Of a DNA stretch of 64,000 nt, positions 12,916 to 26,020 are shown in pieces. This DNA is from Elysia chlorotica. Its lineage: Eukaryota; Mollusca; Gastropoda; Plakobranchidae. The position numbers and the translations under genes were made by a program. The DNA is taken from positions 587,160 through 651,159 of the forward strand of contig RQTK01000151.1 of the NCBI GenBank assembly GCA_003991915.1. The letters are read 5' to 3'. Numbering within the stretch: the stretch's first letter is position 1; each line of letters opens with the position of its first letter. The notes beneath the pieces are model-generated. The model ran no database searches. It had not been told where the DNA came from and saw only the letters and a list, made by a program, of their open reading frames with translations.

Positions 12916-15298
12916 TTTTACGGTAAACAAGACAAAGTTTGTATCCGCGTAAGAACTTGTCGGCCCTCACGAGATAACAAAAGTGGGTTCTTAGACGGTC
13001 ACGGCGAGAAAAAAAGTCAGCGAGAGTTATCCTACTTCAATTACTTGCAAATCAAAACCATATTTTTAATTTTTTTTAATGTTTATTATAATAGGACTAT
13101 TAACACCAAAAAATAATTTTTTTAAAGCAAAAAAAAAAACAACAAAACAACAATATTTAGATACAGACTATATCGAGTTTAAATGTTTGAAATGATAAGA
13201 AAAGGAATATTAGTTGTGAAAAACATTTATAAAAGTTATGGTTTTGGTGGGGGGTTTTAAATTATGATTTACTATTGATAGCAAGATGGACGCAAAGTGT
13301 GAAAGTTCGTACTCGTAGCAGACAATGAATACTAGAGTCCAAAGTGATCGTGAGAATTCGCTTTAGAAATATAGTGCCTAGCTTGATCCAATGGTTTGGT
13401 AAATGATTGGTAATGAATATAGGAAATGTTGAACTTTTCTTTATATTGGGTGTTAATGGCTTTTTTAACATGAATTTTGAAGGGTAAAACAGTTTTGGTG
13501 GTGGTCACACATGTAATTATATTGATACATTTCTGTAATAGAAAAGCTTATAACGGTATTTAAGCACTGCAAACAATGTTTCAAACGGGAAGAAAATCCT
13601 AGGAGTGATGAAAAAAAAATGATATTATTGGAATAGCAGTTGTCTTTTTTATTTTACACAGAATGGTTTCTTAAACGACAACTTCTTGCATGGAATTCAC
13701 CTATATTTCATTTGAAAACAATTCTTTTTTTTCCTGAATCACTATAATTTATATTCTTTTATTTTAAAGGCTTTCTTGTTTACTATAATTTTATCGTCAG
13801 ATCTCCTCGTTGAGCACGGTAGTGTACTTACAAAAATCCACTTGCTCAGTGGCACTATGTAAAAACTTACTGATATGTAATGAATCTTTAGTGATCACTG
13901 ATTTTGCACTTTCTTAATATATGATTTGTCTTTGCTAAGTATAATTATCATACCAAAATAATCATATATGTTTTCGATCATACTGCAGTTAATTTACCCA
14001 CTAACTCGAGATAATTTAAGAGGAAAAAGATTGAACACATTTTAATCTGTTCATAATTTCAATGCAAGAGATAATTTTCAGGAGCTAAACACCATTGCAT
14101 TTGTTTTTTTGTGAGTTTTTTTGCCATAAACCTGTAACGCAATTCGTTATTACTATGTATAGGAAGTTGGAAAATGATCAATTAGAGCTTGAATGTTTTT
14201 AAATCAATTGGCGACAAATGTATTCTTCTTTTTATGATCACTTGATGGAATACCAAGTATACATTAAGAAAGTTATGTCATTGCCTTTTTTTTTTAAAGA
14301 CATAATTGATCAGTGATTCTTATCAAGGTCTTGTTTATCTCTAAACTGCTAATGCTTTGAGAATGGCCCCCAAAATGGCGATCAGACAGAAAAATCTAGG
14401 TAGGACTGAAACACACCTGATATAAATGTATGGTCAGAATTTTTTTTTACATAAATTCACAAATGTTAGCAATTTCCTTACTTCATTGTATTTGATAAAA
14501 TTATTTGTACATTTTTAAGGCTAACAGATTTGGTTTGTCAGACAAGTCTCAAATTATAAGTGTGCATATTATCTAGAGTTTGTTATTTCATATAAAACAA
14601 AATAGAAATGTACATAAACAACCTGATATTTTTCTGACGTACACTTAGATCATGAAGAACTAGTAGGGGTGGAACTACATTTTTCTTTGAATTGTGGCAA
14701 ATACCAAACCTTAATGCTTTCCCCTATTAGATTTAATGTCATCAAAAGTATGATACATGTACTACATTTGTGAGGTGGTAATAGGCATGTGTCATCTTTA
14801 TCAAGTAGAATGGGTTATGTAAGTACTAAAAAAGTACTTAAAGTAGTTTGTGCAGTTCAAATGCTGTAAAAATTAAAATTATATTTATGCATTTCGTTCA
14901 CTAAAAATTATATAGTAAATATATGGTTCTGGTTGAGAAAAAATATTTTTTTACAGTTAACTGAAAAAACAAACAGCCACATTCAACTATCACTGAGACT
15001 GAGGCAGAAATTAAAATAGGAAGAGAGGATGTTAAATCCCTAGCTAGAAAAGAATGTATTTAAAATAATTATATGAATAATATATATATATAAATATGGA
15101 GGTGCTGAAGCTCTATTCAACAAAATAAAGAAAAAAATAAAGAAAAAGGGTTTATAAAGAATAAGAGCATAGATTTTTTACATTCATTTTTCACAAAAGA
15201 AAAAAAAGCATGGTTCACTTTCAAAATATATATTTTTAATTGCTTCAATAGTAAATAGTGTTAGCAAAAAATTTTAATTCATATAGTATCAGCCTTTC
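12916..15298. other. Intergenic region between COMMD7 and ALKBH1
   Basis: The first few hundred bases should hold the COMMD7 promoter; no TATA box or clear initiator was recognised. The rest is AT-rich without convincing coding sequence. One isolated ATG in CAAAATGGCGATC at 14383 is followed 23 nt later by a GTAGGA donor, but no partner exon was found. Confidence 0.55.
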
Positions 15299-15450
<152 letters not shown>

Positions 15451-15503
15451 CTCCCTCTTTTTTGTCCCTCCCAATAACTCAGTAAGATCACAAAAATTTT
15501 ACT

Positions 15504-15509
15504 TTTATT
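15504..15509 (-). terminator. Candidate poly(A) signal of ALKBH1
   Basis: TTTATT on the plus strand gives AATAAA on the minus strand about 405 nt past the ALKBH1 stop codon, just before the CT array. Assigned by position only. Confidence 0.3.
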
Positions 15510-15639
15510 AAATAACTTGCACAACAAATGAAGAGCACAAATATCATGACTGGGTGCAATACAAATGTGATACCAAACTTATTTGCAATTAAACGCTCCA
15601 AATCATAGATTACATATCTAGAAGTTCAAGTAATGTTGA

Positions 15640-15855
15640 AATAGATATCATCAACCAAATGTTTGAATTTAGTCTGGATCCTAGATCATCAACCAAATCA
15701 ATTTAGTCTGGATCCTCAAGATCACAAGTCGCAAACTGAACTTTTTGAATTTAGATCTACATAGCCACACATCAAAAACTAAAATGTTTAATTTACTATT
15801 AATCCTCATAGTCACAGGTCAAAAACTGAACTGTTTGAATTTACTTCAGATCTAC
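15640..15855. repeat. Diverged short tandem repeat in the ALKBH1 3' region
   Basis: Blocks such as AATTTAGTCTGGATCCT, CACAAGTC-CAAACTGAACT / CACAGGTCAAAAACTGAACT and TTTGAATTTA recur every 50-100 bp. The units are irregular and clearly decayed. If ALKBH1 is polyadenylated near 15490, this lies in its 3' UTR. Confidence 0.7.
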
Positions 15856-15914
15856 ACTGTTACCTTGTAAATCTGAAGCTGATGGATGTTCTAATGAAAA
15901 AACTTGTCTAATGT

Positions 15915-18900
15915 TTAGATTGATTCTTGATGCTGAAAGGTAAGATCAAAAGGAGTAAAGTCCAAACATTCAAGGGTTTTCTCTATCTGATAATTAGTTT
16001 CTTCTACCACACTTTTGTGTAGAGAGGTAGAGTCATTCTCCCTAGTTTCTGTTGAGCTGGACACTGCTTGCATCCTGCACAGCTGCTCTGGGGAAACAGT
16101 AGACGGCCTTCTCTTATAATCAAATGCATCTTTGAGTTTCTGGGCTTCCTCGGCTGACCAGGGCTGTAGAATTCTCGGTATGGCGTGGAAAGCCAGGCGA
16201 CTCGGTCCACTCATCACACAGATGTCCCCACTCCTCAAGTAAAGCGCCAGCGGCTCAATACTTTTGGTTTGTCCACCCAGGAGGAAGATGGCAGTTTGAC
16301 CAAAGCTGTCAATATAAAAAAAAAAAAAACATGAAACACAAAATAAATGGTAGTGCTGTGAAAAACTAAATACATGTTTATGGTAAAGACAGGAGGCAAT
16401 TCTGTGAAACACTAAATATATAGTTAAGACAAAAGGCCATGCTTGGAAAAAAAATATATCAATGGTAAAAAGGAGGATGTTAAAATTTCATGGACAAGTG
16501 AAATGCAATGCAAGCACAAAATTTAAAAAAAACCTAGGGTCTTAAGTACAGCACTGCAGTAACTTTTAACTTGTAGTAAGAATATGCGAATAAAAAGGCT
16601 TACATCGAGGCGTAAGCTACCTGGATGTTGCAGTTACCGTCTCTAGATGCTTAATAGTGAGATAACATTAAAACAAATCTATTGGTACCTTATGGAAAAC
16701 AAAGGAGCCCTAAAATCTTTCTCAGAGTGGTCTGTGTGCCCAGCCAGTGTAGAATCCAGATGATAGAAGTTGACAATTGCAGCCTCCGCACAGTAATCAC
16801 CAAAGCCGAGGGCCTTAGAAAGATATTGTGATAGAAGGTGCACATCTGTAGGAAACTCTGCCTTATTTTTTTCTGAGTATTCCTGAAAATGAAATAAAAA
16901 TAACCAATTGTAAAATTTCTGAAGCTTAGTCTGACTCTCTTTCTATTTTCCCAAACTTTGCATGCATTGAATTCATCACAGATGACTATAGATTGTCTGT
17001 ACCCTCCAACAGGACACATGATAAGACTAAGAGGTCTAAATCATATGTCACGGCTTGAAGGCAAAAGCAACTAATACAGCTTCTTATTGGAAGGCTGAAA
17101 GTTTGATCTGCTCAAACTGTCTCCTTTTTTCCCCTAATGATTGAGTGGATGTCAGAATAATCATTAATGTAACTAAGGAACAGCCAAGTGTAGGCTTCCT
17201 TGATAAAGTGGGAGGCATTTAACTAAAAGAGCTTTGCTTTCTCTGACAAAAAATTATGAAAAAGAGAGGAGACAAGATGGTAGGAGCATAAAAGAGAATG
17301 AGACAGAAGAAGCATCACCAATGCTTCAGACACATTCTGTGTCAATCATGACTGCAGACAAAGGGTACACATGTATTACTCTTTCCTCAAAAGATAAATT
17401 TGAGCAGTTAAAATATCAAGCTGGCTCCCCTTTTAATTTATAGAAAACTTGCTCCAGGGGAGAATCAAGGGATGGATTTGACCCAGAGCACATTCCTGAT
17501 AATTCTGTGTGGTGAAAACATTGAAAGCTGAGAATAGTGAGATTCAAAAGTACTCTTGTCTTAAGTTGCATTTTTTTCAAACGAATATATATATCTAAAG
17601 GTTAAATAGACAGAGGATATATGCTTTCAAAGTATACCAATTTGAATAAGTACACTCACCTTTAAGTTCCAATCGTAATGATACCCAAGGGTGGTCCAGC
17701 GAAGTCTTTTCAATGGATCACCTTTCTCAAAAGTGTTTCTAAAATGAAGTGCAGCATAATGGTATTGTTAAAAACACACTTTTTGAGAATGAGTCATGAT
17801 AATATTAATATGTGTGTATGTAAGAATCTAACCTATGGTCAATTGCCAAATCTGTAAAATGTTTTGGTTGCGGTTGATTCTTTTGTAAAAGAAAATTGTG
17901 CTCATCTTAAATTGTGTTGGTGTGGCAATTTCCATGGTATGATGCAAAGAATATTACTTCCTTTTTACTTTTACCTTAAAAATGCATATAACAAGTTTGC
18001 TATGATAGGTATAAGAAAGATAATTTTATATTGAAAAGTGGGCTTAAATATTTATGTTATCCTGTCTTATATTATGATGTATCTCTGAGATAATTGAAAT
18101 CATACTCAGTTTTAAAAATTCCTTTATCCAAACGCTTGCATGAGGCATGTAATTGGGCCTGTCTTATGGTACTCACTTAGGAATATACATTTCAAAATAC
18201 ATAACACATAAAATGTGAGAAGTGTAACCCCTCTCACAGTAGACAAAAGAAAAGTGTAAAATAAAAAAAAAACATACACAGAGAAGTGTAACCCCTCTTA
18301 CAGAAGACAAAAGAAAACTGTAAAATCAAAAAAAAACACACAGACTGGGAGATCAACATTGGTTCCAAAATACACAAAAACAGTATATTAAAAAAAAGGT
18401 GACTATCATTGTACTTCCTTTTCTAAGTATCTTTGCCACACATCATGTTGGTCAAGATCTGACTGTCCTGTCATATTGGTGACATTACTTTTATCCAGTG
18501 GAAAATCTCGGAGACATCGGGATACCCAATATCTTTGGTAGCCATCAATAAAGGGATTTAGAATAACAAAAAAACCTGAAAATAAACATTATAAAAAGGC
18601 AGATAACCAAACTATACAATTACTATTCTAGAGACCAAAAAACATTTAGTAATAGCAGAAACAGCAGCTTGTTATTAGTGGAAGCAGTAATTCACTGGCC
18701 TTCAGTCCATATCTTAAGTAAAAATGTAATCTGTTTCAAAGAACTTTAAATAGAAAGATGTTTCACATGAAGGATCCAGCTGTCTGAAACTTGCATTGTT
18801 TTTTTCAGGCATGTATAGACACAAGTGGGCAAACTGGCTCAAGTGGCAAAGCGTTGTTCTCCACATTGATTGGTCTGCAGTTTGAATGCCACGATCGGTC

Positions 18901-20280
18901 AAAAGTTTAATTGTCCAATTTTGTCCCCAGCTGGCTGTATCGATGTCAATTTAATTTGACTGGATGACACAGGAGTCTAGATCTTCACACCCTGTCTCAT
19001 GAATGGTAGCACCTAAAATTGTCATACGTCAATCTTGGGGCCCGTCAACAATATAGCCTACATAGTGTTGAAGTTGGATGTTAAGCAACAAAACAAAACA
19101 AAAAATTCAATTGTAAAGACACAAATAGCTATAAAAACACTGTTTTATTGAAAACGATAGTTTGACATACATAAATAACAAAATAAAAAAAAATATAGAT
19201 GTCTTTTGTATTATGACAAATACGTCTTTTTTATTTTTTTTATTTCTCCATGGAAATAAAAAGGTGACAGTTATAGAATACCAATGAGTGCTTAATGTTA
19301 TGATTAAATATTAGTCTTGACCAGGGATAATAATACAACAGAGCAACAAATTTAGAGATGTTCATTGTCGTCTTTGTAATTTCACAGTAAAACATCACCT
19401 AGAAATTGTTTTTCCGCTTGCACATTTTTATGTTCTCTTTTGGAGACTAGTGTAAGTTACACTGATTCATATTGCTCAATTCGCTTGTTTGATGAGCTAA
19501 CTTCAACCTTCATTAAAGTTCATGTCTTCTAACTACATAATTATGCAAAAATTCATAAAGTGGAATACATAACTTATCAATTAACAAAAAAAGTCAAATT
19601 TTTATCTTTTCCATGTCTACTTTAAATGAAGTAAAACATGATTTTCCTTTCAAACTGGGTCACCTGGTGAGCACCTCTTTCTGATTTCTACCACAACATA
19701 CTACATATATGCAGTCGAACCCGCTGAATCAGGAAAAATTCAGTAGGTGTCTTTTCCCAAGTGTCCAGTTTTTGCCGATTCTGCGGGTCAAGTACTTTTA
19801 GTACATATAACACATATAAAGCCCTTTAATTTGTGCAAAGTTACAGTATAAGTACATATTTTATACTGCATATGTATAGTTTAGAAGAGTCATAGGGGAA
19901 GGGGTAGAAGAAGAGATAAAGGCAGTAGTTTATATTGATTTTTTATGACAAATCAAAATTTTGCATACTGGTGATGGATGTTTAAAGTCCCATTCCCAGT
20001 TATTTTCAACCCTCTTTTTAAAAGGGTAATGAAAAAGATAGCAGACAATAAAACCAAATCTCCTTATAGAGAGATACTCTCTGTGATTTTAAAAAAGTTA
20101 CCTGGAAATTTGGGGAACTCGAAGACCCTCCAATCCTTGACTTGTTTAAGACCACAGATGCTGATATCATTTAAATCAGTCTTGTTCAAAAGGTGAACGG
20201 TTGATTCCTGTTTAAAGTATACAATTAACAACTTTGAAAGACTGTGATGATAGAAGAGGAAGGGAGAGAGAGAGAGAAAA

Positions 20281-20355
<75 letters not shown>

Positions 20356-20838
20356 AAAATATGGGCCAAGTTTGGGGTCACTGCAAAACTGGCAACGACA
20401 CTACATGGCTTTTGTGCATACCTGTAATAAACACAAACTTATGAATGCAAAAAATATTATATATAATATGCTCTGCACTTGGGATAGATTTAGTAGAAAA
20501 TTTCTTGTTCTACTTCTGCTAAATTAAGTTTGGTATAATTACATTTTAGCGCCCTTTCTTCTCTCTTAACTTTTACTATGTCACATATGTAAAATCTGAG
20601 CTGGTTCTTTTGCCTTCAATTTATACAATATTTTAAAATTTCTATGAAAGTGTAGATCTACTGCTTCTGTGAACCATACCTGAAAGTGTTGATTGAGAAT
20701 GGCAGTGTCTGTTGCACAATGTAAGTCTATCACACTGTCAAAATTAGGCGAAGGTTTCCTCCCTTTCAGACGCTTGAACTCAGGAGTGAAACAGTCGGCA
20801 TTTACCCCAGCAGGTTCGAGTTTAGCAGAACAAGCCAT
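15915..20838 (-). CDS. ALKBH1: AlkB homolog 1, Fe(II)/2-oxoglutarate dioxygenase
   Basis: Coding exons, right to left: 20838-20680, 20207-20102, 18575-18415 (end uncertain), 17738-17660, 16882-16689, 16305-15915. ALKBH1 demethylates tRNA and other nucleic acid substrates, partly in mitochondria. Family matches run in order: FDSVIDLH (exon 1), [102 protein letters not shown]. The iron ligands are visible: HTD in exon 5 and the His of AFHAIPR in exon 6. Two oddities. The exon 3 donor GAA|GTACAA (phase 0) does not fit exon 4, which opens in phase 2; a weaker donor GATGT|GTGGCA, ending exon 3 at 18440, would fit but drops 8 residues. The usual C-terminal RxNxTxR motif, which binds 2-oxoglutarate, was not found in exon 6 or downstream, so a last exon may be missing from this model. 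Length about 355-363 aa against 389 in human. Confidence 0.88.
18217..18346. repeat. Local tandem duplication, two units of about 65 bp
   Basis: GAGAAGTGTAACCCCTCT is repeated at about 18217 and 18281, each followed by ACAGTAGACAAAAGAAAA or its near match and an A-run. It lies within ALKBH1 intron 3. Confidence 0.9.
18818..19085 (+). repeat. tRNA-derived SINE, family 1, copy B
   Basis: The head has AACTGGCTCAAGTGGCAAAG (A-box-like) and CAGTTTGAATGCCACG (B-box-like). The core has GACTGGATGACACAGGAGTC, and the 3' end has CAATATAGCCTACATAGTG and TTGGATGTTAAGCAACA before an A-rich tail. It lies in ALKBH1 intron 2. Confidence 0.8.
19706..19800. repeat. Possible pogo/Tigger-like miniature element
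   Basis: TATGCAGTCGAACCCGCTGA at the left and GATTCTGCGGGTCAA at the right form a short imperfect inverted pair, and CAGTSGAACC is a known kind of pogo/Tigger terminus. The element is tiny and has no coding content. Family assignment is tentative. Confidence 0.4.
20260..20354. repeat. Dinucleotide microsatellite (GA)n
   Basis: About 90 bp of GA with a short GAAAAAGGGA interruption, in ALKBH1 intron 1. Long Ser-Leu and Arg-Glu frames here are repeat products. Confidence 0.98.
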
Positions 20839-21653
20839 CTGAGGGTGAGAAGTGAAATAAGTCAGTGTCAAATTTCCTTAAAGATTGGCTAATGCCATTG
20901 TTCCAAACTTTCATGAGACTAAAATTGGAAATGTTTAAAGCACTTCAAATGAGCATATGTGTTGAGACTAAAGCTCAAAGTTAAAATATATGCGCTTATT
21001 TTAAATTAGAGCCTACTGCCAGCCATATCCGTGAATAATTATTTTTCTGATAACTTTTCCCCGCTGGTTGTTTATTTATAAATATAACTTATAATATAAA
21101 CTTGTTTTTGTTCGTTTTTAAATTTCTCTTTGTTTTACTTTTCGTGTCTTTGTTCTTTTTTGTGGTATTTCACAATTACCTTATAAATGAAACTGTGAGT
21201 ACCCTCGGCGAAAGGACGCTAGAGATACAAAAATATTCTGTTTTATAAATTATCCAAAGTTATTCAAAAGGTTCACGAAATGCATCATTATAAGTTATGA
21301 ACAAGTTTCAAATATATAAACAAATGCTTCCTTAAATAATAGTACGGAGGTATGGGCCTACATGAGAAGGGAAATTAAGAACACTTTTTTTTTTAAAATA
21401 CAAACCCTATAATATTGGTGTCCGTAATTAAGTGCCATATAATGAAATGATTATAATATGCAATCAACTGTATTTATATCTAATAAATCACAGAGAAACA
21501 AGAAAACAGTATTAGCTGCCCTTGTAAAATTTTAAAATGTATGCCTGTGTAAATCAACATTGATCTAGCTAAATAAGAAAATCTAGATCTAGATTTGATG
21601 TATGAAGATTTCTAAGACTGAATCATTGTAAGCCTGTTAGTGTTATAACTTAC

Positions 21654-21759
21654 CTGTACATGACAATGTCTATAGATCTATCTGGGTATAGATCTCATAT
21701 GTCTTGGCAATAGTTCTTCACTAGAGTCCAGATACAAGAGTCCTGAATGAACGAGACAT

Positions 21760-21760
<1 letters not shown>
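21654..21760 (-). other. ALKBH1: Probable ALKBH1 5' UTR exon (right end undefined)
   Basis: Minus strand TGTACAG|GTAAGTTATA at 21654 is a near-consensus donor. The coding exon begins with CACCCTCAG|ATG, an acceptor lying directly on the start codon. Joining the two gives a leader of untranslated sequence followed at once by ATG. The transcription start was not seen, so the right-hand end given is nominal. Confidence 0.6.
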
Positions 21761-23488
<1,728 letters not shown>

Positions 23489-23494
23489 AGTACT

Positions 23495-23745
23495 ATTTAA
23501 ATTGGTTAACGTCCAATGTCAGTACTATAAAGGCTATATTGTGGACAGGTCCCAAGACTAAAGTTTGACAATTTTATTTGCTGTCACGCAGTGCAGGGAC
23601 ACCTGAATTCCTGTCTCAGTTGGTCACCCTTTACTAACAGTACACCGACCCAACCAATAGGGGACTAAGTCGGACGAGTAAATTTTAGATCAATGGTGGA
23701 ATTTGTGACACCAACGCTCTATGATCTGGCCAGTCCTCTCCCCCA
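23495..23745 (-). repeat. tRNA-derived SINE, family 1, copy C
   Basis: Read on the minus strand it has the family core GGTTGGGTCGGTGTACTG, then GTGACCAACTGAGACAGGAA, and the 3' part CAATATAGCCTTTATAGTAC and GACATTGGACGTTAACC. It sits between two AGT microsatellite runs. Confidence 0.82.
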
Positions 23746-23769
23746 CTAGTAGTAGTAGTAGTAGTAGTA

Positions 23770-25140
23770 TAAGTAACAGTGATAGGTCTACACCTGCTAC
23801 TACATGTACTAAATTTAGTAGAGGCAGACCACTAGAATAATTACATAACATGTATTTATAAGCAAAATCTTCAAAGTGCAGGTAAGTCTCTTGCAGTGGT
23901 TCGAAGTAGGCTTTTTGTGAAGATTGCAGATTAATATTTGCGCTTTGTGTCCAATTTAAAAATAAGGGAGCGCAATAGTCTAGCAGTATAACTATGCTCT
24001 CTTTGAATGGCAGGGCCATCCATTATCGATGCATAGACAAGCCAAGGGTTGTAGTCTCAAAAAGCGAAATTCATTTCATTTTTTTTTTAACTCAAAAGAC
24101 ATATTACAGTATAATCTAATCAGAAATAATGTTTAAATTTCAAAATCATATGGAGTTTATTTACTTGTTTTAATACTTATTTTAACAATTTATTTTAATA
24201 GACATAATTAACTCAACATGTATGGCTATGAGCAACCTAGTTCAGACTTAAATGCATGTCTTAATTATATTGTACCTTGGCACTGCAGGTATAGAAATTT
24301 GAAATATCCTATAGAAATTATATTTGTTGGGAGAAGCTTCCACCTTAAGAAAAGAATGCTTTGGAAAAACGTGTATTATATTTCAAGGGCAGAAACAGTG
24401 CTGTACAAAATACAACTACATTATGTGAACATGTTTTCTCTCCAGTTTTAATTCAATATACATATCTAATTTTCTTTATTACACAACTAGCTTAAGCAAC
24501 ACAAAAACAATTGTCATGTCCTAATATAAGAGACTTGACAAAAATCTTAGATGGTAATAGTAATACAATGAATTTATTAAACAAACCAAACAACTGTACA
24601 ATAGCCATCTTGGTACAAAATCACTAATAAAAACTATAACTTTGTTTTGGATCGTGCAGGTTCATAATTAGAAAAATTTACAGACATGATAATAGTTAAT
24701 ACAATTTGAATCGTCCACTATTTGACTGTCATAACAAATGTGTTAAAATGCGAAAAGTAAAATCAAAATATTAGCCCATAGTTTTTTTTAACATTAACTG
24801 TCATGTAAATTTGTTGTTATTAATATTACAATAAATTTAATTGTAAAGAATATTTATTTGTCTATTTGCTACAAGACAAACTAGGCCTAGCTAATTTCTA
24901 ATCACTGTCCCAAAATAAAATGCCCACATATGACAAAGTTTAGCTTGCTACTTCAGTAGCAACAAATTGTTACATGATCTTTATTCAGAGCTTTAAGAAG
25001 AAACTCAAAAGAAAATTTTAATTTTTACTCATACATAAATACTTTCATTTTCTTATCCATTCCATTTTTACAGAGACTTTTTGATATATTCTTTTACAAA
25101 AACTCTCCTGATGAACATTATTAAAAGAATTTTTATATTT
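23770..25140. other. Non-coding AT-rich stretch downstream of LAMTOR5
   Basis: No coding exons or clear repeats were seen on either strand. Reading frames present lack codon bias and family similarity. Confidence 0.55.
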
Positions 25141-25214
25141 TGTTAAACAAACAAATATGAAAGTCTTTAATGTTATACAAACAAACAAACATGAAAGTCT
25201 TTAATGTTATACAA
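25141..25214. repeat. Local tandem duplication of about 38 bp
   Basis: ATGAAAGTCTTTAATGTTAT occurs twice, each preceded by ACAAACAAA-type sequence. Confidence 0.85.
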
Positions 25215-25261
25215 TCACTTGTTAAATCAAATCCCAGACTCTTCTTCACTTCCACTTTTTT

Positions 25262-25535
25262 TTGGGTTGAGTTGAGTTAGTCTTAACGTCCAATATCAGC
25301 ACTATATAGGCCATATTGTGGACGGGCCTAAAGACGGACTTCTGACAATTATATGTGCTGCCACACACGAGACAGTGCGGGGATACCATGACTCCTGTCT
25401 CAGCCGGTCACATTATACTGACACCGACCCAACCAGTAGGGAGCACAACAGCCAGGATTCTAACTCGGGACCTTTTACGTCGGAAGCCGATGTTCTACCA
25501 ATGGACCACGGCGTCCCTCTACTACTTTTTTCGGA
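25262..25535 (-). repeat. tRNA-derived SINE, family 1, copy D (best preserved)
   Basis: Minus strand: head GCCGTGGTCCATTGGTAGAA (A box TGGTCCATTGG), then CCCGAGTTAGAATCC (B-box-like). The core reads TGGTTGGGTCGGTGTCAGTA and GTGACCGGCTGAGACAGGAG. The 3' part reads CACAATATGGCCTATATAGT and GATATTGGACGTTAAGAC, with an ACTCA-repeat tail. Read this way the full unit is about 270 bp and appears complete. Confidence 0.87.
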
Positions 25536-25545
25536 GAAATTAATA

Positions 25546-25775
25546 CCGTGGAAACCTCATAAAACGAAGTCTGATAATTATAATATCACATAAACTGAAT
25601 TTTGCAATACAATATGATCATTATTTCACTTTGGCTTTATTAAACTAAGACTCAAAAGTTTTTCTAATTTGATTATCTTAATTAGGAGCTCACACCACCA
25701 ATAGGCACTAGAAAAGTACTATCTGTCAACCAGAATTCAATGCTTATTGCTGCCCAAGACCAATATTTTGCTCAT
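25546..25775. repeat. Dispersed miniature element, copy 1 (pogo/Tigger-like end)
   Basis: CGTGGAAACCTCATAAAACG, then TCTGATAATTA and, after a central gap, GATTATCTTAATTAGGAGCT and CACCACCAATA. The same blocks occur in order at 30301-30520. There is no coding content. The CAGTGGAAACC-type end recalls nonautonomous pogo-group transposons; this is inference. Confidence 0.6.
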
Positions 25776-25907
25776 ATTTAATGAAAGCTGAAAATAAACA
25801 AGATTTCTTTTAAATAGCAGTGAACTTTAAGTTACATATGTAGCAAGATTAAAATATATAACAGAATCATCCATTATCTCTCATCAATCATCAACATAGT
25901 TTTACAT

Positions 25908-25913
25908 TTTATT
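25908..25913 (-). terminator. Candidate poly(A) signal of LAMTOR5 (AATAAA)
   Basis: AATAAA on the minus strand, about 108 nt past the LAMTOR5 stop codon. This is a plausible distance for a short 3' UTR; not otherwise supported. Confidence 0.45.
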
Positions 25914-26020
25914 CAAAACTACCACACAGATTTAGGTTTCTCAAATATTCATATCAAAATTATGATAAAAATAAATAATTTACATAAATGTTGGAGTCAT
26001 CACAAGTCCCGATTTTCTTG

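Noticed and set aside
14383-14406. Mini-exon candidate: ATGGCGATCAGACAG with a GTAGGA donor 23 nt after the ATG, plus strand
   Set aside because: No downstream partner exon or family similarity was found; a short ATG plus GT can occur by chance.
16689-16882. Suspected frameshift at the iron-binding motif of ALKBH1 exon 5
   Set aside because: Rereading the bases gives an unbroken frame [14 protein letters not shown]; the first impression was a transcription slip.
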